Origin: Mesostigma viride
Taxonomy: Eukaryota; Streptophyta; Mesostigmatophyceae; Mesostigmatales; Mesostigmataceae
NCBI GenBank assembly: GCA_009746045.1
Contig: RPFO01000165.1
Location: 1,286,046-1,350,045, forward strand
DNA: 64,000 bases
Direction: 5' to 3'
Shown piece by piece: positions 41,646-53,366 of this stretch; position 1 is the stretch's first letter, and every line of letters starts with the position of its first letter. The notes beneath the pieces were generated by a model, which saw only the letters and a list, made by a program, of their open reading frames with translations, did no database searches and was not told the DNA's origin. The translations under genes were made by a program, and so were the position numbers.

Positions 41646-42501
41646 CATGGATGTGTAACACCTATAATGCGCTAGTTTCAGCTATACTGTCTGCACTCGT
41701 TTCAGTGCTATATAAACTGTGCCGGAAAGGTCACGGCAAGCCCTACCTAGCCTATTCAAGGTCAGTGCCAGAAATACGGCAGGCGGGTGCGATTATTAAT
41801 GACGCAACCCTAATACCTCCGTTTACAACATGATGGCCAGATATTAAAAACATGAAGGGCAGTTGGGCCCACAGGGAAAAGTCTACATCGCAACAAGGCA
41901 CCATGCGACTCCATAGTCAGTGATCACAAACGTTTGCTTCACCCTTTCCGTGCGCTTCTGCTCATGCTGTTTAGGGTACCTGCACATAAGAAACGTGCCA
42001 AGACACACAACCACACACCATAATAATGCATTACAAATGCGAAGTACAATGTTGTTGTTGTTGGTGGTGGTGGTTGTTGTGGTGGTGGTGGTGGCGGCAG
42101 CGGCGGCGGTACATGGTGGTGGTGGGGGGTGGGGGTTGGGGTGGGGGTGGGGGTGTGGGGGTGTGGGGGGGTGCGTCCCTGTGTTGTGGTGCGTGTGCGT
42201 GTGACAGTGCATATGTACGTGTGATGTACGCGTGATGTGTGATGTGTGATGTGTGATGTGCGATGTGTGATGGGTGATGTGTGATGTGTGATGTGTGATG
42301 TGTGTGTGCTCATACGCCTACTAATATGTTGGCCCATTTGATCATGCCGGCGTGACCTGTCGCATGTGTGCGGTAGACCTATGTACTGCATGCTACCTAG
42401 TCACACATGGCATGGGTTTGCAGAGTTACATACAGAGTGTACATTCTTGTCACATAAATGGTCCAGTATATCTTGGAGCCAACCCATGCAACGATACTTA
42501 C
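41646..42501. other. No gene; GGTGGT/GGGGTG and GTGATGT simple repeats at 42055-42310
   Basis: (GGT)n and (GTGGGG)n grade into repeated GTGTGATGTGTGATGTGC. The translated ORFs here (poly-Pro, poly-His/Thr) are repeat artefacts. Confidence 0.6.
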
Positions 42502-43574
42502 TTGACCACCATGCGCCAGTGGTTGTCATACTTCTTTGCATACGGGTCCTGTGGGTCAGGGTTTCCGTAGTACGTCAGGCCGTCACCATACAAGGTGAAA
42601 ACCTGGTATTTGGCCCAGTCCGCCGTTGTCAGCACCTCGGCATGCTTTGCCACAGTGCGCTGTGGCGGAAGCTCGAGAGGAGGGAGAGAAGGCTTGGACT
42701 TTTTCTTGGCTGGGCGGGTGGCCTGATCCGTTGGTGGTGGTGCTCCCGCGGCTGGGTTGCCGACCCCTGCTGCCCCCACCTGGTCGGCTGCCCCCCCCTT
42801 CCCACCACGTCAGCTGCCTCACATCCGGCCTTGTCCCAGGTTGCCTTCACTGCTCCAGCCTTCTTGCATCATGAGCAATATCTTTCAAATAAAGGGGGGG
42901 CAGCTGGGATATCGCCAAGAAATGAGCAAGACTGCTAGTTTCCAACGCTTACATAATTCATGATCACCCGTTGCTGGGTGGTTACGCTGCATCATTTGGC
43001 TGCATATGCATGCAACGAAGAAGACCATTACATACTTTCGGCTCTTCCACGTCAAATTCTCACGGGGCCGGGCTGCATGCATACTCATGAAACAATCGAA
43101 ACTCAGCAAACTAGTGCGACATGTACAAAATGCAGCAGGAAAAATACCGACAATTATGATGGAAATAAACTTACGCGCACAAGCGCGCGGTTGACCATGT
43201 ACCCCTTGCTCCGATACTCGCGAATCTCAGTGGCCACCTCTTTCTCCACCAAGGGAAACTTGGCCGTAGTCGGGTTTCTGACACGACTTGGGCACTTCTT
43301 CCCCGCTAGCTTGGGGTTGTCTGCTGCAGCCTTGATGGCCGCCTCCTCTGTGAGCATGCGCGGTTGAAGGTTGAAATCGGGATGGGGGGGTCGCTAGTTT
43401 TGCAGAATTGGCGCTGCGACAATCCGCTCTCGTGAAAGGCGTCCAGAATCTTCCGCTTGGTGCGCATATCCCTGAACGTAATTTCATCTCGCGGCGCACG
43501 GCTTACTTTTTCGCCCTTGTCAGCTGGTTTGTCGGAGTTTACCAGCCCCGCTTCTGATGCCGTGGTTAGCCCTG

Positions 43575-44273
43575 TGTCAAGAAAATGGCCAAAAACTTCT
43601 CCTAGCTTGCACAATAAATGCTGGCTATCGGAGGAAAGTTCCGGTACTTGAAGACCTTTGACTTATGGAGAAAAATGAGGCGAATTCATTGGTAATATTC
43701 GTTTTATCATTCATCCAACATAGTCTAGGCTGCGGCCATGGGGCGGCCAGCTGCCATAGCTTGGCATGTCAAGGCTTACAGGACAAATTGCCAGAGCAAC
43801 ATTATGTGGAAAAGCACACCGTCCCTATAGCCGTCGATTTAGTAAAAATCTACGGCACAGTTAGGGTGCAGGCCAGCCGCCACACAAAACGTGGGTGGCT
43901 TGCATCAACACACATGATGCGTTGGGTCACTAGTATGCAAGTACAAGGACATTGCGCCTCCAGGGCAGCACTAAGTGAGAAGAGGGGTCGGCGCGAAGCG
44001 CGGATCCAGGCAAATTTGTACGACGGCTACAGTACCGGCAGGACAGTGCTCGGTACGTTACGGATGATAGCAAACAGTGCTGGAAAATATATTGAGTGCC
44101 GATTTATACTACATCGGACTTTGACCAAGTGGACTGAAAATATAGGTACGTCTGAAAAAGATTCCGTCACACTAGTACAGATTCATTCACGCGTAAACGT
44201 CTCGGCCAGCTATTGTAAAGCGGCCGTAACTGGTCAGCGTAAGAAAGCCATCGGACAGAATATAATTCTAACA
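43575..44273 (-). repeat. LTR of the gag-only element (3' LTR)
   Basis: 699 bp, TG...CA ends. The plus-strand ORF through it (43665-44393) is also present in the other LTR and is not evidence for a gene. Confidence 0.9.
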
Positions 44274-44456
44274 CACCCCCTTGGTCGATGGCTGAAGCTG
44301 ACGGGCAAAAATAAAACAAACACACCCCCTTGCCCACAGAGAAGACACGGCCAGTCTATAACTAGGGGGTACAGGACACCCCGGGGCCCATGAGACCATC
44401 ACAGGTCAGACTTGCCAGATTAACTCAAGCAGGACAGAGGAGATATAGAAAAAACT

Positions 44457-45361
44457 TTACAGCTGGGTAGCTAAGTCATCAGTGACCGCGGCCATGGTGT
44501 TGAAACAGAAACCAGGTGGAACTTCTCCAGCCTCCTGAGTGAGGTGGGCCTTGTCCTGGTTGTCACGCGGCCGCATGTTCGGATACTTGCGGTAACAGGT
44601 CTCCTGGAGATGCCCAGGCCGACGGCAGAAGGTGCACCGCTTCTTACTACCCCCGGAGGAGGTGGAGTACGCGGCGCCCTCGGTGTGGGTAGCAGGGTCC
44701 ACGGGCTTGTTGGTAGGTTTGGCAGGATCCCGGGGCGCCAGCAGGTCGTCAATCTCAAATACTAGGTCACGGATCTGTTGGAGGGACATGCCAGGTGTGC
44801 GGCGGGCAGCCATGGCCGCGCGGTGCGCGGTCGACAGCCCAGCCAGCAGGCAGTCCTTCCACTCGTCCCAGGTAACCATAACGCCTGCGTCCTCTAGGTC
44901 CTGTTTCATCATCATACCACGGGACCAGTACTTCGGCGCAGTCTCATTCTGCATGATGGCAATCCGGTACAGTTGACGCTTCTTTTCCAGTTTATACGAC
45001 TCGGTCAAATACGGCTGGCGAATGGTAGACTTTAGATGCTTATAGACGGCGCTTACAGTGGGGGGTCAACAGTGCGGGCCTCGCGGATGGCCTGTCCCTT
45101 AAGAATAGCCAGCAAGGTGGAACGCAGAAGCTTGTCAGCCGCCTTGACGTGCTCCAGGGACATATCAGCACTACCATCTAACACCCCCAGCACCCCTTGG
45201 GCATCACAGGACGCCTCCAGTATTGCCTCAAGCTCGACCCAACCCGCGAAGTCGTTGCATGGATCAAAACGTGTCACGTTCCGGAGTGATGGCTGTACGG
45301 CTCTGGCACCCACCACCATAGGATGCTCGCCAGGGTCGCGAGACGCAGCTGCCCGCGACAT
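44457..45361 (-). CDS. Gag of the non-autonomous LTR element, one-base frameshift
   Basis: The N-terminal part runs from 45361 (MSRAAASRDPGEHP) to a C6 run near 45060. There a single-base shift leads to PTVSAVYKHLKSTIRQPYLT and the ORF ending at 44457. A UBN2-like Gag stretch (WSRGMMMKQDLEDAG, AGLSTAHRAAM) is followed by a zinc knuckle CTFCRRPGHLQETC, C-x2-C-x4-H-x4-C. This is typical of Copia-type Gag. No protease, integrase or RT follows. Gag packages the RNA. Since the LTRs appear identical, the frameshift is surprising and may be a sequencing error. Confidence 0.75.
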
Positions 45362-45976
45362 GGTTCAGCTCTCCACAAAGTAGTCACCACACCAGTACAG
45401 TGTAATTGCAGCAGAAAGGATAGCTCCAGAAGAAAAAAAAAGAAGGTGGGACGCAGCAGACGCGTCTACAACTCAAATTAAGGCCAGTGACAGGGCAGGC
45501 CAGGCACCAGGTCACACTGGGAATGGTAATAGTTGAGTGCCGCACAGTCGCAACGCGTCAAACAGGAGCGCTCAGTAGGGGTGCTCACAAGAAACCAACA
45601 AAAGGTCTCGTTGCTCAGTCGATATCTGCTCCCTCACTTTGGAGGTATTGGAGGTACGACCCAATCAGGGTATTCAGGATCACAAAGTCCAAGGGACACT
45701 CCCCCTGTGGTGAATCGTATGTATCCCTAATAATCTCAATAACCCAGCGTCTTGCCTGTACCGGATTGATAGCCACAATGGCTCTCTTGCCTTGGAATTC
45801 AAAAGTTACTTGCACCAAGTCTATGCTGGGGTGATCAAGCCCAGACATGTCTAGTCATCCAAAATTCCAAAAGAAAGCTGCAGGAAGAGAAATATGGGCC
45901 AGCAAAATCCGCAGAAGGCCGGCTTACGATTTGTTGAGTGGTCAAAAGCGAATCGTAGCTTATGCAGCCGATACCA

Positions 45977-46675
45977 TGTCAAGAAAATGGCCAAAAACTT
46001 CTCCTAGCTTGCACAATAAATGCTGGCTATCGGAGGAAAGTTCCGGTACTTGAAGACCTTTGACTTATGGAGAAAAATGAGGCGAATTCATTGGTAATAT
46101 TCGTTTTATCATTCATCCAACATAGTCTAGGCTGCGGCCATGGGGCGGCCAGCTGCCATAGCTTGGCATGTCAAGGCTTACAGGACAAATTGCCAGAGCA
46201 ACATTATGTGGAAAAGCACACCGTCCCTATAGCCGTCGATTTAGTAAAAATCTACGGCACAGTTAGGGTGCAGGCCAGCCGCCACACAAAACGTGGGTGG
46301 CTTGCATCAACACACATGATGCGTTGGGTCACTAGTATGCAAGTACAAGGACATTGCGCCTCCAGGGCAGCACTAAGTGAGAAGAGGGGTCGGCGCGAAG
46401 CGCGGATCCAGGCAAATTTGTACGACGGCTACAGTACCGGCAGGACAGTGCTCGGTACGTTACGGATGATAGCAAACAGTGCTGGAAAATATATTGAGTG
46501 CCGATTTATACTACATCGGACTTTGACCAAGTGGACTGAAAATATAGGTACGTCTGAAAAAGATTCCGTCACACTAGTACAGATTCATTCACGCGTAAAC
46601 GTCTCGGCCAGCTATTGTAAAGCGGCCGTAACTGGTCAGCGTAAGAAAGCCATCGGACAGAATATAATTCTAACA
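45977..46675 (-). repeat. LTR of the gag-only element (5' LTR)
   Basis: 699 bp, same sequence as 43575-44273. Followed by the CCCTG duplication on its outer side. Confidence 0.9.
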
Positions 46676-47089
46676 CCCTGCCTGTCGTAGTTGCTTTTCC
46701 CTCGTCCTCGGTGACATGCGGCACAAGAAAGCTTGCAGGTCCAGACCTGCGGGGGCATCACCCGAGCTGCCGACAGCTGGCCCTGCGGATGATGGACTGC
46801 ACTCCGGCTCGCCTGAGCCGCTCGCCATAGCGGCTCACCGTATATAGTTAGAGACCTCAGACCACGGATGCAGTCACGTGTTCAATAATGAGTTAATTGA
46901 TCATTAACTGATGCAGCTGACTAGCACTCTCTAACAAAAGTCACGTGCCAACGTACTGTACATACGTAGCCAGCGTGTGCCTCTCTCACCTCCTTACAGT
47001 ATACCATGTTAATTACGCCGGCAGAAGGGGAATTCATAAGGTGGGGCGCCTACAGTGCCACGTGTACTGATGTACGTTTATTGTGGATG

Positions 47090-47560
47090 CGACAGCCCAC
47101 CGACCAACGCAGCAAGGTGGGCCACCTGTTCCACGTACTCAGATTTTGGAAGAGCCAGTCCCACCAACGCAGCAACTCAACGCAGCAAGGTGGGGCACCT
47201 GTTCCACGTACTCAGATTTTGGATGGGACTGTTCCACCTACGCAGCAAGGTGGGGCACCTGTTCCTCGTACTCAGATTTTGGATGGGACTGTTCCACATA
47301 CGCAGCAAGGTGGGCCACATGTTCCACGTACTCGGATTTTTGATGGGACTGTCCCACCTACGCGGCAAGGTGGGGCACCTGTTCCACGTACTCAGATTGT
47401 GGTTGAGACCGTCCCACAGGCGCATACAGCCCACTTCCACGGCTACGTGGTACGCGAACCGTCCCACTTTCACGGCTAAGTGGTACGCGAACCGTCCCAC
47501 TTTCACGGCTACGTAGTACGCAAACGTCCCACTTCCACGTGGTGTGGGAACAGCCCAAGT
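47090..47560. repeat. 60-bp minisatellite between the divergent genes of the TA element
   Basis: About five units of CAGCAAGGTGGGGCACCTGT with TCCACGTACTCAGATTTTGG. They are followed by ~33-bp CCGTCCCACTTTCACGGCTA units. Both contain GGTGGG or GTCCCAC, like the subterminal repeats. Confidence 0.85.
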
Positions 47561-47604
47561 ACCCGTGAGGCGGTGTACTGTACTGTACTGTGTACATATA
47601 CATT

Positions 47605-47843
47605 AAAAATATAATTACTTACAGCAGAGTGAAATCACTCAAACCAAAGCAAACGCCCAGCTATAAACCTATATACAGAGCCATGTCAAAGCTCTATACT
47701 ACGATAAGACCAATGGAAACGCCTAACGGGAGGAACCTAATAGCCCTGCTGCACCGCAAAATCAGCCCGCGTACGGCGGAGCATGATGTCAGCCATGGCC
47801 CGAGTCAGCGCCACCGACAAGCGCTGACGCCAATATGACGTCC
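47605..47843 (-). mobile_element. 240-bp 5'-truncated copy of the RLE LINE
   Basis: Matches the 3' terminal 240 bases of the element at 33005-34436, including ATAATTACTTACAGCAGAG and ending at CCAATATGACGTCC. It retains 10 bases (TCAGCCCGCG) missing at 33170. AT-rich ATATAC/ATATAT sequence lies on both sides. Confidence 0.85.
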
Positions 47844-48352
47844 ATATATCACACATATACACACAAGTGGTCACATATCACTACCAAGACCTATATTTCA
47901 CTACACCGCACATACGTATTGTATATAATTCGACGTGGCTTTATTATCAAGTATCGTTAACTGCATAAATACTTCACTACGTGAGCAGCTAGCGGTACAT
48001 ATAGCTTGTTTTTCTTCTTGAAACAATGGATAAAGTGCTTCATCATGGTTCAGAGGCAGATTCGGAGGCTGCTTATGAGGCAGCTTCCGGGGCCTCTACA
48101 CCGGTGAAGGTCCAGCCCAGCGTTGATGTTGATGATGAGTTGAACTCCACCCCAGACCTAGCGATGAGGACATAAGTACCAAGGCATCGCCTTCAGGTCT
48201 TACAGTGATCCAGGAAGAACAACCAGCTTCTGCATCCTTGGCTTCTGAGACTCACAACCGGCAAGGGAATGAAGCGGAGGCCGTTTTGGCAAGAACAGAT
48301 TCCGGGGGGTCTTCAGATTCCGGGGATTCGGAGAAGTTTTGGAAGCTGGTGC

Positions 48353-48969
48353 AGTTGTGAGAGTGAGAATGCCACGAATTCCGCCATGGTTCTTGCAGGA
48401 AGTTGCCTTTATTAATAACAAGGAAACACAGACGTAAGTCACGTCACTTCCAAGACTGCACGTAGCACAGGCGACAGGGTCGCAGTGCCAAGAGAACGTG
48501 CACGCAAGAACTAGCGTCCCGGTGTGACCAAGTCACTCATATAGCTTGCTAGGGACGCGTCCAAGTATTCAGCTGCACTGTCACAGCTGAACTGTCAATC
48601 AATTGATTACACAGACTCTGGCACGCCTTTGGCGCGCAGATCTATCAATTGTCCATACGGCTAGTCCTGTGGACCTATCCGTACACTAGTCAGCATCAAT
48701 TGTCTCATAGGTCCTGGCGCGCTACAGCACGCCTACCTATCAATTGACCATCAAGTCCTGTACAAGTCCTGTCAACGTCCTGCGGACTATCAAAGTGACA
48801 CTTGTACATCCTGTGTCCGTACGCGCCCACAGTGGCGCGCCGGGTACTGTCGGCACAGCCTAGGAAACGTCATAACTTTTACGTTCCTTAACCAAATGAG
48901 GCGTTCAAGGTGCCGTTGGAAAGAGCGTAACAATCTCTATCCATCTAACGTAAATCCTTTACGTTAACT
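48353..48969 (-). repeat. 3' LTR of the Copia-like element
   Basis: 617 bp. Plus strand AGTTGTGAGAGTGAG to TTTACGTTAACT. On the minus strand an AATAAAGG polyadenylation-type signal lies near 48405. Confidence 0.9.
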
Positions 48970-49918
48970 CCAATCCCTTCTTTTCTTTAGGGATCACATC
49001 CCCTGCCAGGGACCCTTGAAGTAGCTTGAAATGTCCTTCACTCCAGCTTGAAGCTTGAACAGATGTCTTTAATGGCCATTGCCATTCCCCCAGCCTTTTC
49101 TTTTAAGGAACTGGAAAAGAAACAGATCTGCCACAGGGAAAACCATTCCATGAGAAATGGATAAAAACCTATGGAAGTGGCATTACAGAGTACCACCAGA
49201 TATTAGAAGCACACAAAATTAAATACATACAGGTTAATTCTATGAGGTCTTCTCCAGGAATTAATCCCATCACCTCGGTAGAGCCTCCAGTACAATGACC
49301 TTCTGGCGGTGAGTTACATTAATCCCAGATACTAATCCCATAAAACCCAGTACATATTCAATATAAGTACAATAAATCCATGACAATTAAAATACCACTT
49401 GACAAAGTAAGGCGTATTACAATAGTTTGCCTGTCATTCTCTCAACAGGGGTCTATTGGCGCCCGTCTTACGGCGCCCGTCTACTTGCCAGATGGTAAAC
49501 TGCCACAGCAAACAAATGACAAAATGAAACACATAGGCAACAATTAAATCCTGCCCTGGGGAACTAGGGAAGTCTGAACAGGCAAACACCTGAACAGGCC
49601 AGCTTGTAGAAACATAATACCAGGGAATCGAACCCCGCCCTATAAACCCCAGAATAAAGGTTCCCAGACCATTGTGAGAGTATGTACAAATATACATTTC
49701 TTTTAAAATAGAATACATGGTCTGTAATGGACCTGTCAACCTTGTGTAGTCAACAGCATGAACCCCAGCCAAAACCTGGCTGTATCCTGATTAAAATCAG
49801 AGTGAGTGTACCATGGTCCATGAGCCTTAGTACAGACTAAAATACAGGTATTATGCCAGTCACAATGCTGACACTACCACACAATCTGCTCTCCAATGCC
49901 CTATAACCAGGCACCAGC
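48970..49918 (-). other. 3' untranslated region of the Copia-like element
   Basis: No coding motif. GACGGGCGCCGTA occurs here (about 49465-49485) and again at the start of gag (about 54640). Purine tract at the LTR border. Confidence 0.5.
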
Positions 49919-51180
49919 TTAGACAGCTTGCTGAGATGGGTCCATCAGAGACTGAAGAACCTTGTATTGCACTGCTGCCTTCTGCACTAGCTTGGTCAAA
50001 GCATCAGCAGGATTGTCAACCCCAGGGATATGCTCAATATTGGCCAAGGAGGACAACTCCTTAAGAAGGAGATAATCCAAGTCCCTACTTCTGGCCATCT
50101 GCCTGTGCACAAACTGCACCATCCCCATGGAGTCTGTTTTTAGAAGAGTGGTAACCTGAAGTGGCCAAGGAGTGTTAGAAGTCATCTGATGAAGCAACTC
50201 CTTCAGATAAAGGCTTGTGTGAATGCCTTCACAAATAGCCCTGCATTCTGCCACATCACTGCTGACAGCCACCCGTTTGTGCAGGCGACTAAACCAGCTC
50301 ACCAAACTCCCCAGGCCTTCCTGTCTGAGCACAAAGAGCCCTGCAGCCCTGCCCCTGACCTTGGAGACCTGCCTGCTGTCCATTGAGCTATCCACATACA
50401 GCTCCATGCAAATGGGTTGTGATAAATCCACTGCAGACAACAGAATGCCAGATGAAGCCCTGACCTGATCAGCCACCTTGGCAGACCCTAGCTCCACCAG
50501 CATGTCATCAGGCAACCTGGCTATGACCATAAGGTCTGGCCTGGAAATGCCTGCCACCCAAGCAACCATGCCCCTCACCATGGGACACAGTGCCTGTGTG
50601 ATGGTTGGAGGAAGCTTGCTAATGAGGGTCTCTTGATAATCATTGCCCCCCACCAGCAGCATACGCCACTCCCCCCCTTCTTCACCAGTGTGGCCTCCAT
50701 GCCCACAAACAGCAGAGGCTCATTCTCCACCTGCCATTGCTCCCTACCCAGAGGAAACTTGGACTTAATGATGGAGATCAGCTCCTTAAGCCACGACGTG
50801 GGAGCTATCAGATGTAGGTCATCCCCGTGCAGCGAAGCATACACTGGCAGGCCTTCCCATTGCCCCAGAAACAGACAGGGGTCTACAGGAGAGACCTTCA
50901 AGTTGCAATGCTCCTTCAGGAAACGGTTGAGAGTCTCCCTCCAGATTATTGGACTTGACCTCAGGCCCTCCAGGCCCTTGAGGATTTTAAGGAACTCCGT
51001 GTGGATGTCCCTTTTCCATACAGCAGGCACCCTAACATAGAAAGGCGTCTTGCCCTCCCACTTTTCCTGTGCCACATCTGCATCCCCTCCAGAAATGCCC
51101 TCTTGAAGTCTACCACCACTGAGCCATAGTCCAAGCCCTTGTTGAGAAGGCCTAGAAATACACACAGCAGCAGCCTCCAA
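49919..51180 (-). CDS. Copia-type pol, C-terminal part: RT catalytic half and RNase H, frameshifted from the upstream pol
   Basis: Two frames (51180-50575 and 50662-49919) continue the pol ORF 53366-50961. RT motifs: LKGLEGLRSSPIIWRETLN (about 50960), then LHGDDLHLIAP in place of YVDD (about 50815). RNase H: YVDSSMDSRQ (about 50370), SSDVAECRAI (about 50255), LKTDSMGMVQF (about 50125) and VDNPADALTKL (about 49990). The domain order and variant active-site HGDD match the fragment at 11472-12573. Single-base shifts at about 51100 and 50640 break the frame. Pol synthesises and integrates the element cDNA. Confidence 0.8.
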
Positions 51181-53366
51181 GTATCATGCAACATGCCAGG
51201 GGTATACAACTCCTCAGCAGTGCACTCACCAGTACCCTTGAACTCATTCAGCACTGGCCTGACATGTGGTACCTTGACCCCGTCCACCTCCTTCATCTTG
51301 ATGACAAACTTGAGCTTGAGTAGACGTCGTGCAGGAGGCAGGTCATTGACAGGTTCCACGCATTTCTTGGAGATCCAGTCCTCCCCAGATTTAATCAGAC
51401 CCAGTGTGACCTGGGGACACATAATGGGAGAGGACATGAGCTTCACCAGGCCTTGGTAGTTGATAGGGCTGTGTCCAGCAAGTGAGTGAGGACCAATGCC
51501 CAAACTGCTTGGATGACTAGCAGCTGGCAGTATGAGGTCATCAACCAAGGGCTCCTGCCCCTGGCACACTTGCACACGCTTAACCGACCTGGTTACTGCA
51601 CGTGATAGGTGAGTGGTCCTGAAATTAATCAGTGGGACCTGACCAGCCCCTTCCTTAGTCAGGAGAGAGGACGTGATCACTACCCCATCCTGGCATAGGA
51701 AATTCTGCCCCAGAAGAGCAGGTCCTTGATAGCCCTCCAAGACACAAAAAGCAGTGTCCTGTCCAAGGATAGGAATGAATACCTCACCCAGTACCTTCAC
51801 GTGTACCCCGCCACTGAAGTCAGACACAAACTGATAGCTGGGTTCAGACATGCTGTACCCTGCTGCAGCCCTGGTCCCAATGATGGAAACCTGAGAATTA
51901 GTGTCTACCTCTAAGGCAGTGTCCAGCCCCAGATTGCCATGCCACCTGAGCTTGGCTACCTTGGGCTGCTTCTTGGCCCTTTGTAGAGCCCCAATCAATC
52001 CAGCCAAACTTGTCCCCCTGGGCTTGGTTAGTGCCTTGGGCTTGACAGTTGACTCCCCAGCTGTTGACCTTGCAGCCTGTTCAACAAGTACCTCTGCAAC
52101 CTGGCCAGGGCTGACAGATTCCCCTGCAACAGATGTGGTCGTTGCGTCAGTGATGTCACCTGGGACCTGAAAATCCTGCAGATCCTGTGAGCCTTGTGCC
52201 TGACTGCCCTCATTCATCAGGTTAGGCTTGACATATGACCAACTCAGCCGGTGCACATGCTTTGGTTCGTCCTCCATGCTGACCAAGCATGCGTGGCTAG
52301 CTTCATCAACCTGGGTAACCACCCCAGGACTCCAGCTACCACGTTTGCCATAAAGGCTAGGTTCCTTCCAAGCTAGGACCTTCTGACCCACTTGTGGCTC
52401 CAGCATCTTCCAACCCCGGTCCTTCTCCCTCAGCTTGGCAAAGGTGACATGTGCAGCATGTTTCCAGCCCTCCAGCACATGTGGTGGGCACAGGCCATGA
52501 TATAGACCCATTGGGCTGACAGCAACTCCATCATAGTAGAAGTTAACCCTGCTGTTCAGCTGCTGCTCCACGTTCCTCAGCCATGCACTCCTGACAAGTG
52601 CAGGTGCAGACAAGGGTACCCAGTCTTCAGAGATGATCAATTTCTTGACCTCCTGGATTGCCCTCTCGATAGCACCCTGCTGCCCATGAGCCTCCCTAGG
52701 TGTAACCAGCAACTCAGGAAGGGTAGGATCACCCTTGAGATGCTGAAACTGCATGTCCACCTGGATCCTTGTGGTAGGAAACTTGGCTCTTACATTCTGC
52801 AGGGCAGCCAGCAAGTACCTGTTCTTCATAGAAGGTAAATGCTCTAGCACCTTGTATTTCGTGTACCTGTCCACGCACACCAACAGTTGCATGCCCCTGA
52901 TGTGTTGGATATCACACTGCAGATCACCAATGCTCTGAGGTAGAGCTTTGGCATGTGATTTCCTGGGCTTGTTGGAGGACAACTGGCACTTACACCGTGA
53001 GGCAGCTTGCTGACACGCCTTAAGAAGGGGTGCCCTGCCCATACGGAAGGCAAAGTTGTTTGACAGAGAAGTGGCATGCCCAAACATGTTGTGGATTCGG
53101 GCACCCAACTCCTGGTACACAGAGGAAGCAGTCCCTGGCACAGTCAGGACTGTGCTGTCAGGTTGTCCAGCATCACCATGCTGACTTCCATCCTGTTCTG
53201 ACTCAGAGCCTGAGTCACCCTGCTCATGCCCAACACCTGGACCGCCAGCAGGGACCACATGCATACCACCAGAGGCCTTCACACCCCTCTGTGGTTGTAC
53301 ATTGGTTTCTCTCAAAATGAGAGGTCCACCCTCGTGCCCAGCACGAGGATGCATGGGGTCAGACAT
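50961..53366 (-). CDS. Copia-like pol: integrase, then retropepsin-like domain, then start of RT
   Basis: Integrase comes first: HNMFGHAT with CKC (HHCC-like, about 53000-53090), catalytic LQCDIQH (about 52915), VDMQFQHLKGD (about 52735) and GAIERAIQEVKK (about 52655). An SH3-like tail (VGQKVLAWKEP, about 52390) follows. After a low-complexity linker comes EVDTNSQVSI (about 51890-51920) with ALLGQNFLCQDGV (about 51690-51725). This is the D-T-(G/N)-S and hydrophobic-Gly pair of a retropepsin. The Copia RT starts at LKLKFVIKMKEVDGV (about 51300). Copia elements normally order protease before integrase, so the protease-like domain is displaced here. ORF 801 codons; the start at 53366 is the first ATG. 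Confidence 0.8.
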   Translation of the reverse strand: MSDPMHPRAGHEGGPLILRETNVQPQRGVKASGGMHVVPAGGPGVGHEQGDSGSESEQDGSQHGDAGQPDSTVLTVPGTASSVYQELGARIHNMFGHATSLSNNFAFRMGRAPLLKACQQAASRCKCQLSSNKPRKSHAKALPQSIGDLQCDIQHIRGMQLLVCVDRYTKYKVLEHLPSMKNRYLLAALQNVRAKFPTTRIQVDMQFQHLKGDPTLPELLVTPREAHGQQGAIERAIQEVKKLIISEDWVPLSAPALVRSAWLRNVEQQLNSRVNFYYDGVAVSPMGLYHGLCPPHVLEGWKHAAHVTFAKLREKDRGWKMLEPQVGQKVLAWKEPSLYGKRGSWSPGVVTQVDEASHACLVSMEDEPKHVHRLSWSYVKPNLMNEGSQAQGSQDLQDFQVPGDITDATTTSVAGESVSPGQVAEVLVEQAARSTAGESTVKPKALTKPRGTSLAGLIGALQRAKKQPKVAKLRWHGNLGLDTALEVDTNSQVSIIGTRAAAGYSMSEPSYQFVSDFSGGVHVKVLGEVFIPILGQDTAFCVLEGYQGPALLGQNFLCQDGVVITSSLLTKEGAGQVPLINFRTTHLSRAVTRSVKRVQVCQGQEPLVDDLILPAASHPSSLGIGPHSLAGHSPINYQGLVKLMSSPIMCPQVTLGLIKSGEDWISKKCVEPVNDLPPARRLLKLKFVIKMKEVDGVKVPHVRPVLNEFKGTGECTAEELYTPGMLHDTWRLLLCVFLGLLNKGLDYGSVVVDFKRAFLEGMQMWHRKSGRARRLSMLGCLLYGKGTSTRSSLKSSRAWRA

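Larger units (their letters stand above)
43575..46675 (-). mobile_element. Gag-only LTR retrotransposon (TR-GAG-like), 3.1 kb
   Basis: 699-bp LTRs at both ends, apparently identical, begin TGTCAAG and end CTAACA on the plus strand. The 5-bp duplication is CCCTG (43570-43574, 46676-46680). On the minus strand the primer-binding site directly after the 5' LTR begins TGGTATCGGC, like the initiator-Met type. The polypurine tract CCAAGGGGGTG lies beside the 3' LTR. Only Gag is encoded in the 1.7-kb interior. It must borrow pol from another element. Confidence 0.9.
42502..46828 (-). pseudogene. Pogo/Tc5-like transposase gene, interrupted by a gag-only LTR element and lacking the DDE core
   Basis: Starts at 46828 (MASGSGEPECSPSS). 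It runs to the CCCTG site and resumes at 43574 in the same frame: QLRQAG joined to LTTASEAGLV. It then shows an HTH of the psq/CENP-B type (RKILDAFHESGLSQRQFCK, about 43404-43460). One frameshift later comes a Tc5/CENP-B-like second HTH (FPLVEKEVATEIREYRSKGY, about 43200-43262). A donor GCGC/GTAAGT ends the exon at 43175. A further exon (ending at 42502, donor GTAAGT) has TWDKAGCEAADV, like the end of a DDE_1 domain, and TTADWAKYQVF. The catalytic DDE segment between them is missing, so the copy is inactive even without the insertion. Confidence 0.6.

Noticed and set aside
43665-44393. 242-codon plus-strand ORF, repeated at 46067-46690
   Set aside because: It lies within the two LTR copies of the gag-only element. 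The duplication is due to the LTRs and no domain is present.
49610-49650. tRNA-like T-arm on the minus strand (CGGGGTTCGATTCCCTG)
   Set aside because: Stem and loop fit a T-arm and B box, but no acceptor, D-arm or anticodon arm can be placed within about 80 bases upstream.
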